From contig OX123190.2 in assembly GCA_944739405.2 (NCBI GenBank), forward strand, positions 19,752,807 to 19,816,806: 64,000 nt of DNA, given 5' to 3'. The stretch comes from Euclidia mi. Lineage: Eukaryota; Arthropoda; Insecta; Lepidoptera; Erebidae. Positions 29,933-40,727 of this stretch are shown here, one piece after another. Below the pieces are notes generated by a model. It saw nothing but the letters and a program-made list of their open reading frames with translations, did no database searches and was not told the origin of the DNA. Made by a program: the position numbers and the translations under genes. Every line of letters starts with the position of its first letter. Positions within the stretch are counted from its first letter, which is position 1.

Positions 29933-30830
29933 GGAAGAATGTATAAAACATATTACAATCAAGTAATTTTGTTTTGTTGCAGAATCGGGTTGCATGCCCA
30001 AAGAATGCACACAAACTGCCGATATACTCATCTTCTTCGACGAATTATTCGACAGCGTCAACGGCAGTTACCACCAGACAATTGGAGGAAAAATTCACAG
30101 AACAGCGGTTACGCCAAAATCACCACATAGAAATTTATGGAACAAAAGTATGCCTATTTTAAAATCCATGAAATTTGATACTCCACTAAGGGGTGGAGTT
30201 GTGCCTTCATTAATGAGCTGGGTTAAAACAATAGAATCTTTTAAAAATATTACACTTTTTCTACAAAGAAAGGGCATTAATTCAGTTTTACTGCGCAATT
30301 TCAACCAAGGCGCTTTGGAAAATTTCTGCGTTTCCATATGTGCACATGGTCACGGCAATATAATGCCAGGTGCCTCTCACTTTGTAGCAGCGTAAAAAAC
30401 CTTAATTTTAAATAATTTAATCTCACGCGGTTGGTTCCAATTGCGAAGCAGACGATGGCTTCGCTTTGGAATCATTTAAAGATTTTATTGCTGAGGGAGA
30501 GGCACCATTGTTAGAAGAGAGACAAATAAATATATATTTTGACCATGTGTCTATACCGGATCTAGATACCGATATTTTAATAAATAATAAAGCCAAAAAA
30601 GCGTCGAAAAATGCGCAGCAATTGGTTATTGTAGTGGTTGGATAGCAGTAAAGGCCAAAACAGCAGTCTATAAGAGCTGTGCAGTATGCAAATTAGACAC
30701 GGAAACAGAAGATTTGCAAAGTTTCCATAAATATATAAAAATTAAAGAATTCGAAAATAAAAGATGGCTCTGCTATCCCACTAGGTGCTTGTTTGACTTC
30801 TTTGCACAAGTTGAAAATATTACATAATAT

Positions 30831-31104
30831 TATACCATATTAAAAACCAGTGCCACTAAAGACAAGTAAATGGAATATATAAAATTTGTGGTTAGTGTAA
30901 ATATAAATTTAAATTTTCTCAAATGTGAAGTACATGGTAAGACAATGAAAGAATTCATAATTAATAAAAATATTATTTTTTTTATTTACAACTGGTGCAA
31001 GGAGGTTGGCCACCTACTCACTGGCAAAACCACCGTATACCTACGACAGTGATGATATGTTTAAGAACTCAGCTCGTAATGTTTTTTTGAAAAGCAGAGG
31101 ATCA
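30831..31104. other. Spacer, nothing recognised
   Basis: AT-rich; no terminal repeat of the P-like element could be identified here. Confidence 0.4.
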
Positions 31105-32600
31105 AAGAGACGAGTACAGTAGCAAACTCCATATTAATGCTAGTTATACTAATTCATCTGCCGTAGATCAAATGGGGGTTCACTATTCCCATAGAGGGTT
31201 CCTTAAGGCGTGCCTAGAAGTCGAAAAGCATGAAAATCGACTTTCAAAACGTGTTCGCAACATATCTGCCGTTTTGATATCTTAAAATATATATATATTT
31301 TTATAGAAAAAAATATATATATGGCAGGCACTTGTTCCAGTTCCTACTATATTATATAATATCATAGTTTCAAAAATTTCATAAAATTGCGTTATTTTAG
31401 CAAAGCTAAAAATTATACACGTTATTTATATTATTATTATTATAAACATATATTTACAAAAACAGACCCATGGGTTGGTTCAGTCCTGCTATTGAAGTTG
31501 CATGATTTTGATTTTCTCACGCTTCATTTCGCAGATAACTAGTGTTTTAGCAAAGCTGCAATTTATATATGTTTTTACATCATTATTATACATGTATATC
31601 AAAAAAACAGACAGATAGGTCGGTTCTAAAATGCAGGCAGACTACATAATACTTTCGCAGTCATGCTAATGGAGATACAGGATATTGACTTTCTCACTCT
31701 TACTGACAATGACAGCGAATCAGTATGAATACATGTGAACAGTGTTTTTAAATATATTTTTTAATTGAAATTAAGAGTTATAAATTACTAGCGACCTGCC
31801 CCGGCTTCGCACGGGTGCAATGCAATATTACCTATGTATGTATGATACATATAAACCTTCCTCTTGAATCATTCTATCTATTAAAAAAAAACACATTAAA
31901 ATCCGTTGCGCAATTTTAAAGATTTAAGAGACTGACGCATGAATTAGATTCATCCTGTGATATAAACAAAAAAATGTACTACAAGATGAAAAGAAAGCTT
32001 ACAAACTCGATTTTTTCAGTTTAGTCAGATAACACCTTTGTCCACTTACCCCTTCAATTAGTTTCCATAAAAGTAGCAATAGTCCCTGTTGCGGCTAACC
32101 CGTGACTGTACTTAATAATGCAGTTATGGAGGCTCCTCAGTAGGTGTCCCATCACATTCTAGATTAAAACTTTCAAAGGGCCTCTGCGCGTTAGACCTAT
32201 GTCTCTGTGTACGCCTGCCAAAGGGCCGATTATTGTTCTAACAAATTAGAATAATACCCGTGAAAGAGAACCAAATATAAATAACATATATAATTTTTAG
32301 CTTTGCTAAAATAACACAAATTGTATGAAATTTTCGAAACTATGATATTATATAAAATATAGTACTAACCGGAACAAGTGTCTGCCATTAAGTTTTAAAA
32401 AGATATATATTTTACGATATCAAAACGGCAGACATGCTGTGAACACGTTTTGAAAGTCGATTTTCATGCTTTTCGACTTCTAGGCACGCCTAAAGGAACC
32501 CTCTATGGTAATAGTGAACCCCATTTGATCTACGGCAGATGAATTAGTTTAACTAGCATTAAAATATGAACTTTGCTACTATACCGTGAGTCTGCGTAAC
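31105..32600. mobile_element. Large inverted-repeat element, arms of about 320 bp
   Basis: 31105-31430 returns inverted at 32277-32600. Shared words include TAATGCTAGTTA, TTCATCTGCCGTAGATCAAA, GTCGAAAAGCATGAAAATCG, ACTTTCAAAACGTGTTC and GCAAAGCTAAAAATTAT. The middle holds direct repeats (TTTTAGCAAAGCT, GATTTTCTCAC / GACTTTCTCAC) and a Helitron-like piece. No ORF. Exact ends uncertain. Confidence 0.75.
31788..31950 (-). mobile_element. Helitron-like 3' end inside the inverted-repeat element
   Basis: On the minus strand it ends CCCGTGCGAAGCCGGGGC, then AGGTCGCTAGT: a hairpin followed by CTAGT. The rest (AAAATCCGTTGCGCAATTTT, plus-sense) is a common moth repeat. Confidence 0.65.
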
Positions 32601-33366
32601 ACTGGCTCTTAGACTAATACAAAACAAATTAAATAAATGAGAAAAGTTAAATAAATAAAATAATAAACAAATTAATAAATGGGTATATCAATCATTATTT
32701 TTTTTATTTGGTGATTTTAGCATAACTTACTGAGATCTTACTGCTGTAAATATTGTGATTTTTGGAAAATAAACGTCACTTATAAGCATTCTCTATTGTT
32801 TTATTTATATTTCCAAAATAATTTTGACTATAATTATAATACTTGACTAACATAAACGACCTCTAGCGGCATTTTTTGTAAAACAGACGGCAAAAAGTGG
32901 CCTGTAGGTTAAAAAGGTGGCGCTTGCGTCGCCTAAAATGTCGAAGTTGCCAGTCTATTTCCAGGTATAATATATTAGTCTATGTCTCACATCGCCTGAC
33001 ACTGTTTGACAGATAGATGGGTGTCTTGGTTGGTGTTCCAATCACAATATTTCGCGATTTTAAACATAAGTTGTACCGTCATCGAATCTACACACTGACT
33101 AATCTAACTGTTTGATAGCACGTGGCATTCAGGAAGATAACGTTTTATAACTAAATGTACTGATTAATTATTCTGGATTTAGTATTTTATAACATTATCG
33201 TAGAAGGACGCGTTTACAAAATTAGTAGGTACAAAATCGCGTCACTACAGCGACACGGCGGCAACAGTACGTACTACGTACGGTAACTTGCGGAAATGTA
33301 GTTCAACTAAATAACTTTGAGACTTAGAATTTTTTGTGATATGTATCTATGTGTTATAGGCCTGGC
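32601..33366. other. No recognised feature
   Basis: AT-rich with AATAAATAAA-type runs at 32625-32690; nothing coding seen. Confidence 0.5.
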
Positions 33367-34159
33367 TGTGCGAATTACGTACAAATAAGTTTCTAATTTT
33401 TATATACCTAAATGGACATTATTACTTTATTTTTCCATTATGTTGATTCAGGATATATTTCGGTATTTAGATATTATTTTGTTTCTTGCGTTGAAATCTG
33501 GTAAGATTATGTGGACTGATGGTATACCATCCCATTCAAGTGTTGCGACTGAAACTCAAAAGAGTAGACCTAGTTATGCCAGGTTGGGGCTCATTTTATT
33601 TGTTTTAGTGAGATCCTACCACTGGTACTTGTGAAGTAACCTTCCAAGGTTATTCGATGAGTCTTACTGGTAGGGTCACTTATGTACAAACAAAATGAAC
33701 CCAAACTCGTCATGCCTAGCTGTACTGACATGAGTACCAGTAAGGGTCATCTAATAACCCTGGAAGGTTACTTCATAAGTTCCAGTGGTAGAGTCTCTTA
33801 TGTACAAACAAAATGAGCCCAAACTCGGCATGCGTAGCTTTACTCATATATGAGTACCAGGAAGACTCATCGAATAACCTTGGAAGGTTACTTCACTAGT
33901 ACCAGTGGTAGGGTCTCACCAAAACAAATAAAACGAGCCCCAACCTGGCATAACTAGGTCTACTCTTTTATGAGTTCCAGTCGCAACACTTGAACGGGAT
34001 GGTATACCATCAGTCCAGATAATCTTACCAGATTTCAACGCAAGAAACAAAATAATATCTAAATACCGAAATATATCCTGACTCAACATAACGGAGAAAA
34101 TAAAGTAATAATGTCCATTTATACAAAAGAAATTTACTTGTACTTACGTAATTCGCACA
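33367..34159. mobile_element. Complex foldback element, 793 bp
   Basis: The ends TGTGCGAATTACG and CGTAATTCGCACA are complementary, and about 290 bp on each side pair (GGATATATTTCGGTATTTAG, ATCTGGTAAGATTATGTGGA, ATGGTATACCATCCC...). The centre contains shorter units around GAAGTAACCTTCCAAGG and ACTCATGTCAGTAC-like words in alternating orientation. No real ORF. Confidence 0.85.
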
Positions 34160-35030
34160 GAATACGAGAAGTATCAAATTGATTTTAGCGAATATTTTGT
34201 ATTCGTATATTGCTTTTTTCCGTCTTCGGGCTGCAGCGACAAGCGACATAGAGTACACTCCCGACGGCGCTCAAGCGCAGACTGAGATCTCATTGCAGAA
34301 TTTGGATATATAAATCAAGAAAGTGGCTAAAAATCAGCTGAATGAAAGTTTTTAAGATAATAGATTTTATAATAAGATTTTTATTGTGCTGGAACGTTTT
34401 ATCTGTCATAATGACATGGATTGATGCAAGCTGTCATTTGGTTTCCACAGATTATACACTTATACTGGTATAGATAAGCCACTCTCAGTCCGAAATTGAA
34501 GTTCAATAGGCATCCTCGACCACTAGATGGCGTACAAATCAATTTTATTTTTATTCCGATCGTATAGATGGCGTTAGTAGCGGATTCATTTTACAAAATA
34601 AAATAAATGTTTAATTTCAGTGTTAATAAATAAGTGAATGACCACTTTTATGTAAAATATGCAATTTAAAAATAAAAAAATACACGCTGATTTTTTATTG
34701 GTTTAGGAAAAAGAAACCTCATGTCCGAAATAAAATCCTCTATTCATATTCAAAATCAAAATTCACCTAGAACCTAAAACAAAAAAGTTATAAAAGTCAG
34801 TAACTGCTCGAAATACGTAGTACACACGGTTGTTTATGAGTAGGTAGTGTTCGAGCGCCGCGCGGTCATGACCTCGCCGCGCGCGCCGGGCGCAGCCGTC
34901 AGCTGTTGTTTACCTACTGCGGTTGTAGGTTGTAGGTAGTTAGTGCGGTACGTAATTTACTTAGAAAACACGATTTAGGTAATTACGATGCCAACAATTT
35001 TAAACACATTTGTTTTCTTATTTTGTTCTC
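34160..35030. other. Non-coding; GC-rich patch at 34846-34910
   Basis: The patch CGAGCGCCGCGCGGTCATGA, then CCTCGCCGCGCGCGCCGGGC is strikingly CpG-rich against an AT-rich background. It could be a promoter or an element end. No ORF supports a gene. Confidence 0.4.
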
Positions 35031-35180
35031 TTTTTAAGAACCCCTCCCGCATCCTAGTGCTAAATTCTGTCTCACGAGGGACATTACAAACCTACCAATA
35101 ACGGACACAGCAGTCGAAACAACAATTTATGAATCACACAAGTTGTGTCAAACATCGCTTAAACCACTACGCCAACCATG
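35030..35180 (-). mobile_element. tRNA-derived SINE (family D), degraded
   Basis: Shares CCCGCATCCTAGTGCTAAAT, ACGGACACAG, CGAAACAACAATTTATGAAT and TAAACCACTACGCCAACC with the copies at 38682 and 46255. It has lost the B box. Confidence 0.65.
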
Positions 35181-35640
35181 AAGTGCAGTAATAAATAATT
35201 AAAATAATAAACGTATGTAACTAAATAGTATTCAATTTTCATAGTATTCAAATTCAAATTTCTTGGAACATTACTCGGACTTAGAATCAAAAATCGTCGA
35301 AACAAGCTGTGGGTTTACGAAATGATGAACTAGTAGAAGAAAAACGTTATTAGACATAGATACCTACATTATCTTTTGAATAACTAGACAAAGATTTTAA
35401 CAATGGAAAAGTTTAGTACTTGCGTATTTCTATGGTATTTATAAGAATGTAATCACAGTAGGTAGGTATTCAATAATGAATAAACCAAATTTTTACCTTT
35501 GCTGTTTGCTGCCTAGGTACTCGTTCATCACAATCAATTTACACCTTTCACACATTGTCTTTTGTTTGTATGAGGCGTTGTACTACAGCCACAGAATAAA
35601 CAGTACTTACGTATACAGCCAGGATTGTGTTTGGTGATGG

Positions 35641-36000
35641 CACTTAGGGTGAGTGAATACCTCGCGTGCGCAACGATTCCAGGTGGTCTGGTAACGAATA
35701 TATGCGCCTCGCCTCTTCCATATTTTCACCAGACATGTAATCCACTCGCACTCGCACCATAGACGCGAACTCAATATTGGAATATTCATAATGCCGATCC
35801 ATTACGAAGCGCGCGCGACGTAACACGGGTACAGTGACGGGGTAGAACGTGACGTACAAGCGTCCCGTTGACCTAATTTCGCGAGACTGAAGGCTGTCGG
35901 AGTGACGAGCGGCAAATTGCAACCGCCCCCGCCCCTACCCCTGTCGCCCCGCGTTGCGATGCGCGTACGCCGGGGGCGGGGTCTTCACCTACAGTGCAAT
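35641..36000 (-). other. CpG-rich stretch with a 92-codon ORF, uncertain
   Basis: The minus ORF 35644-35922 contains MDRHYEYSNIEFASMVRVRV and GENMEEARRIYSLPDHLESL, which reads more like protein than most shadows here. I recognise no family and no splice partners. Upstream (35920-35985) is a GC-rich run with CGCCGGGGGCGGGGTC. A 5' exon with a promoter is possible; chance is equally possible. Confidence 0.2.
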
Positions 36001-36262
36001 GTTTACCTGTGTGTGTCGTATGTTTAATATCTATCTGTGTAGGTATGTGTGTGGCACGATCGAACATACATCGGCGCGCGCGATTTCTTTCATAACTACG
36101 AACTCTCGTACCAATAATTTAATATTTTTGTTACGATTTTTATAGCTTAAATTACAAATTTTATTAGCTGGTTAGGTTCTGTTAACGATATGTAATTAGA
36201 TGGCTTTCGCTCCAAAACCAATTAAAAATCAGCGTGTATAAAAATCACAAAAAGTTGTTTCT

Positions 36263-36334
36263 AGCAGAGCGTAGCTTCGACCGACGGACTCAGGGTTATG
36301 GGCTCAGCATGCTTCCACTGCGCCACACAGCTCT
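36263..36334 (-). pseudogene. tRNA-Met (CAU) pseudogene or tRNA-Met-like relic
   Basis: Minus strand: TGGCGCAGTGGAAGCATGCT, then GAGCCCATAACCCTGAG, GGTCGAAGC and TCTGCTAG. The A box, the CAU anticodon loop CCCATAA and the 3' acceptor strand match elongator tRNA-Met. The acceptor, anticodon and T stems have mismatches and one variable-loop base is missing. A TTTTT run follows the 3' end. Probably not functional. Confidence 0.6.
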
Positions 36335-36878
36335 TGTAAGACTAGGTGAAATTACCGTTCAGTTATCGCTACAGATATTTTTGCGTCGCGCGTCGGGTAA
36401 AAAAGCTAAAATTATATTCCCCGGGCGCTAGATGGCGTTAGTTTGTATGTATAATTTTTAATTACGGGATTGTAGGGAAGTTTCATAGGCTTGGCTCATA
36501 CCACAGGTTTTCTCAGAAAGACCATTTTAAAGTGCGTTCCATAGTTATTCATAATAACAGCTCTTTGGTGTGTTCCTCTCATAACAACCATTCTCTGCTG
36601 CTCTTATAATAAGCAATTCTACGTCTATCAAGTGTCCATTTAGACTAGGTAGCGGTTTTAGGGCTCCATCTCAATTGTCTTAAATAAACTGACACATCAC
36701 TAAGACCATGATGATGATGATGTCTTAGATTTTACCTTAGACTATATATATTATGTTACCTAGATTTTACAAAGTACCTACGGTATCTATCGCTCTTACT
36801 TTACTATATGGTACCTACCAAAAAACTCTTTCAATGTAGGTATGAATAGTTACTTACCTATTAGTACCTAGTAGTACC
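36335..36878. other. Non-coding spacer
   Basis: Contains a GATGATGATGATG run at about 36709-36722 and repeated GTACCTA words (36776-36880). No gene seen. Confidence 0.5.
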
Positions 36879-37229
36879 TAGTATTTTCGCTATATAATGA
36901 TATGCATGACAGTTCATGACTGACAATTATAGTGATGTAACCTAAGGAAATTTAAGCGATTATTTATAAATATCGAATTAATTGGCAAACGACATGCAAT
37001 CGTACGTAGTTACCGATTTCACATCTTCGAAATAAATTCATATTAAAGTGTTTTGGCAAATACATTCAGAAATAAAACGCAGTAATTTTAAATTTTTTTT
37101 TTATTATTCGTCACTGTCACTCGAAATAAAATCTCATATCTGAATCGGAATCTTCTCCGACTGAGATAATTAATTGCTGATCTCATATTCGGTCGAGGTG
37201 GACATAACTATTTATCCCAGTCTGTAAAT

Positions 37230-37644
37230 ATAGTCGATTATGTTATTTTTACGACTGATTAATTTTATCAATTTGGGGATTTCGTATTGCTACCACATCG
37301 GAACTATCTATGTCAGTTATTGAAGCTTTACGCTCACGTTTCTTCGGAGTCTCAAGCTTCTTGTCTTCAAAACTAGTTTCTCCAAATTTTTATTTGGTTA
37401 TTCGAGAAACTGAAGCCTTGCCGATGTCCCGAACTGCCGCAACTCTGTACACAACACTGTCGATCGGTATTACCGGGCCCCAGTTTGCACGCTCTCGTTC
37501 AAAGAAGGTCCTCAAACGAAGCACTAACTCACGGCTTTGAGAGTTTAAAACTATCTTTTTTGTTGTTTTGGCATTGTACGTACCAAATAAAACACAACAA
37601 AAAATAAAAAATAACACGCAAACCGGCAGAATCACAAACCGCAT
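37230..37644 (-). pseudogene. Transposase N-terminal helix-turn-helix remnant
   Basis: Reads SQSRELVLRLRTFFERERAN, GPVIPIDSVVYRVAAVRDIG, KASVSRITK, then a TAA at about 37391, and continues in the same frame with FEDKKLETPKKRERKASITD and IDSSDVVAIRN before another stop. The pattern (basic HTH with K.SVSRITK, then a KKRERK linker) is like the DNA-binding end of Tc1/IS630-type transposases of insects. The DDE catalytic domain is not found. One internal stop makes it a pseudogene. Confidence 0.6.
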
Positions 37645-37882
37645 ACAAGGCGCTCGTATTCGATCACAAGATGGCCGCTCCTAGTCATCGATTTCATGTC
37701 GATTCAATGGTGTCAATCTCTACTGACAGAGGGTTCGTTTCATGCATCTGACATTTTGAGGATTATATTTTATTATATTTAAATAATTTATTTACAGTTA
37801 ATAATAATTATAAAAATAGAGAGAGAGACATACTAGTATCAATTTACTTTGTAATTTTTAAAAGATATTATTTTTAATATTT

Positions 37883-38117
37883 TTGACGTGACAACGTCTT
37901 ATAAATTGGTTTGCCGGGTGACACTTCAAGAAACTGCGTTACGCTCCGCTCACGTTATGCGCTCACAATGAGAGCGAGTGAGAGGCACGCGTCCCGCCTA
38001 AGAGCGAGAGAGACAGACATAAAAAGTGAAAGGCACGCGTCTTTCATCCTTCTTCCTACTATACGAATGAATATTCACATTAAAATTATTTTACCACTCA
38101 AAGTCGTTGTCACGTAA
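37883..38117. repeat. Nested inverted-repeat MITE
   Basis: ACGTGACAACG near 37885 faces CGTTGTCACGT near 38104. The interior holds GCGTTACGCTCCGCTCACGT and two AGGCACGCGTC words. Confidence 0.55.
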
Positions 38118-38681
38118 AACTTTCGCCCGTATACCGACTTTACAGGCAACCAATTTTTTTTGCCAATTTATTTTCATAAGTTGAAAGTAGTATGCGTGAT
38201 ATGTAAAATGAGAACTGTCATGCATATCATCATACAGCGAAAATACTATAATTAAGTAGGTACCTACCTACTTATAACGACAACAATTTTTTTAGCTTGA
38301 CCGGAGAGGTACTTACTTAATATTCTCCTATCTATAGAAGATCGTCGTTGTACTCTTGAACACCTCTTTTTTGAGTTCAAAAGATGCTCAGGAGTTGTTA
38401 CATTTCGTTCAATGAATGAGAGCGCTCGGTCTTTTGTTTGTTCCTCCAACTTTTCTCATAAAAGTCTGTGGTTTCAGCTACTCTTTTCCCCTCTCCAGTA
38501 ATTATATTATTTATTGTCCCTGCCAAATTCCACACAGCACTTTGGTGCACTAGTAACTTGGATGTTTTCTGGCAGGCACTCGTCGGTGTAATTTAACGCC
38601 TGATTTAAGGTAGGTAAGTACGGAATACCTATCGTTGTGAAATGTGCTACAGACAACTTGAACTAAAGAACTTTTTTTTCT

Positions 38682-38881
38682 TCGTTTTAAAAGATAACTC
38701 CCGCATTAGGACTAAATCCTGTGTGTACAAACATACTACTAACGGACACAATGAACACCCAGACTTGAAACAACAATTTGTGGATCACACAAAGTGTTGT
38801 CTCGTGTGGGAATCGAACCCACAACACTCGGCGCAGTGTCAAGCGGCGAGGCGGCCGCTTAACGGCACTACGCCAACCGAA
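38682..38881 (-). mobile_element. tRNA-derived SINE (family D)
   Basis: The right end is a minus-sense tRNA-like head (plus-sense TGTGGGAATCGAACCCACAA, then CGCTTAACGGCACTACGCCA). The body holds GACACAATGAACACCCAGAC and CAATTTGTGGATCACACAAA. Confidence 0.8.
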
Positions 38882-39298
38882 TGACTAGATGTCTGAAATA
38901 GTTCATTTCGAAAAAAGAACTAGTTCAGAGCGCTCTTTATAGTGACCGAGCAGGAACAAGCCTAGGTATAGTCCGTATAGAAATGATCTGTGGCACTAGA
39001 CTAAACCGGACGAAACGAACCGAGTTGGGGCGAATGTTTCTTTTTTGTATACACAGCGACAACTCAAGCTATACAGTGCCAGTACGATTCTAACACTAAT
39101 TTCCTACGCCCTAAGAACGATATACAAAGGCCTATGTGTATAGCTTGACGAGTAATCGTGTGTAGGTAGGTATTAATATGATCTTCAGAATTCTAGAAAG
39201 AGAGAACGTCACTAACTTACATGGGTATTTCTTTGACAATACCCCTCTCAATGAATTTCGACGTAAAGTAACAGTATAATATGTATATACTGTTGCGT

Positions 39299-39780
39299 TT
39301 CATTCGGTGAGTGAGAGTGCCGGCAGCCCCATTCCCGTCTCCTCCTCCTCCTACTTCTTTTCCCATCCCAAAGGCCGGCAACGCACTTGTTACTCTTTGT
39401 GTCTAAACACACTATGCCGAAGTTACGCGACTGAAGTTCGGCATGATTGCGCCTTCAATTTTATTTTAATTACTGACACATTATACCGAAATTACGTTGC
39501 GTTATAGCGTAGAGCGTAACTTCGGTCGGGCGTAAGGTTAGCGGCAACTTTTCTAGTAGTAGAGCACAAGCGTAGTTCGTAGCACGAGCGTAAGTTCGGC
39601 ACTTACGGTGTGTCATATCAGCCGAATAGCTACATCGGAACGTAAAATCGACCGCGGAACTTCGGTCGCGTAACCTCGGCAGTGTGTTTAGACACTTTCG
39701 ATGTTTCTTGTGTACATGGGCAGCGGTAATCGCTTACCATCAGCAGCCGATTTGTCGCCTATTACATAATATTACTGAAT
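39299..39780 (+). repeat. Dispersed moth-type repeat, split by a MITE
   Basis: Left part GAGAGTGCCGGCAGCCCCAT, then AAAGGCCGGCAACGCACTTG; right part TGTGTACATGGGCAGCGGTA, then ATCGCTTACCATCAGCAGCC. The parts are separated by the element at 39399-39695. Confidence 0.7.
39399..39695. mobile_element. 297-bp TIR MITE
   Basis: Ends GTGTCTAAACACACT and AGTGTGTTTAGACAC are perfect inverts, continuing as CGAAGTTACGCGAC / GTCGCGTAACCTCGG. TTT flanks both sides (39396-39398, 39696-39698), a possible 3-bp duplication. Confidence 0.8.
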
Positions 39781-39874
39781 CTGGCTAAGGGAGGTGTTAT
39801 CCAAGAAAACACTTTACAAATAATTTATTTTTCCAAAAGAATGGATGCTTTTGCGAGTCATGAGCTCATATATC

Positions 39875-40185
39875 ATATAACAACAAACTTGCAGCAAGTT
39901 TAAATCAAACTTCCTAGTTTCACTGTGACAAACTTGCATGTCACAGTCTCAAGAGCACAGGTTGGTGGTCCGACAACAGCTGGTCGTCGAGCACCTCCTG
40001 CTGTATCTAGGAGATGGACTGAACACCAACCTGTGCTCGTCGTCATCCAAATCCTTTGAAAAACCAACTTCATGCAAGTTTGTCACAGTGAACCTAGCAA
40101 GTTGGATTTAAACTTGCTGCAAGTTTGATTTTTAACTTGCTGCAAGTTTGATTTAAACTTGCTGCAAGTTTGCAAGTTTACATTG
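39875..40185. repeat. Foldback element with repeated AACTTGCTGCAAGTT palindromes
   Basis: Outer arms pair (ACTTGCAGCAAGTTTAAATC / inverse near 40110; CACTGTGACAAACTTGCATG / inverse near 40075; GAGCACAGGTTGGTG / CACCAACCTGTGCTC). The right arm carries four copies of AACTTGCTGCAAGTTTGA at about 24-bp spacing. Confidence 0.8.
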
Positions 40186-40477
40186 TTATCTGGGATAGTA
40201 TTAATCTGCCCCTGATGGCCTTAAGAATGTCATCTTAAAGACATCTTTCCCTTAAATGTTATAGCTACAGTTAAAATAAAAAAGATTCAATGAAATATTT
40301 ATAAAAATATATTATAATATATTAACAAAATATTATTTTCAATCATAATTATAACCACATTAATAAAATGACACTGAAGAGAACAAAAACACGATATCAA
40401 GCGCTGGTTATGACTGAATGACTGATCTACTAGTACCGTGAAATGTTCTCTTTGTACCACAATCTTCTTCATATTAA

Positions 40478-40724
40478 GGCCTCATTCGCACGAGAACTAG
40501 TAACAGTAGTAAATAATAACAGTATACGTTCACAGGACCATGCTTTTAAAACGCGACTTGTTTTCAGGGTTGGACGTTGGTCGTTAAATGGAATAGACCT
40601 TATGGAACTTGAGATAAGAGTGATTATAAAGCGCTCGTATTAACGCTCTCGTCGAAAGCGCTAACGCTAGAATTGAAGGTTTTTTCTAACGCGCGTTAAC
40701 AAAGCTCTCGTGCGAATAAGGCCT
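40478..40724. mobile_element. PIF/Harbinger-type MITE, 247 bp
   Basis: Ends GGCCTCATTCGCACGAGA and CTCGTGCGAATAAGGCC are inverted, flanked by TAA on both sides (40475-40477, 40725-40727). A 3-bp TWA duplication is typical of PIF/Harbinger. Confidence 0.8.
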
Positions 40725-40727
40725 AAT

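Larger units (their letters stand above)
26022..30830 (+). pseudogene. THAP/P-element-type transposase, degraded
   Basis: Exon-like blocks with GT-AG borders: 26022-26073, 26846-27056, 27210-27401, 28437-29563, 29983 to about 30830. The first two hold a THAP C2CH zinc finger (MSRNKCCVPMCPITNKDG, then CHRHF, ending MAVPQLHLPG). Later blocks match P-element/THAP9 transposases: YCTLVFDEMAFGAF, DHVLIFMIRGVVKKYKQPV, VTTVCDQGATNLAAIN, LMKGIRNNLLNKNLKFTM, MKVKHCTQVFSKSVGAALGF, ILIFFDELFDSVNGS, FNQGALENFC, and WLCYPTRCLFDFF. It is broken: TAG at 26887 inside the THAP domain plus a frameshift there, TAA at 27374, a stop at about 29103, a frameshift near 29290, and more after 30390. It is a relic of a mobile P-like element or a dead THAP9-like gene; I found no terminal repeats. 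Confidence 0.85.
36881..38246 (-). mobile_element. Tc1/mariner-superfamily element with transposase remnant
   Basis: Ends GTATTTTCGCT(A/G)TAT.ATGATA and TGCATGACAGTT are inverted at both sides (36881-36920, 38207-38246), and each is flanked by the dinucleotide TA (36879-36880, 38247-38248). A minus-strand transposase N-terminus remains at 37230-37644; the catalytic part appears to be gone. A smaller inverted-repeat element is nested near 37883-38117. Confidence 0.75.
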
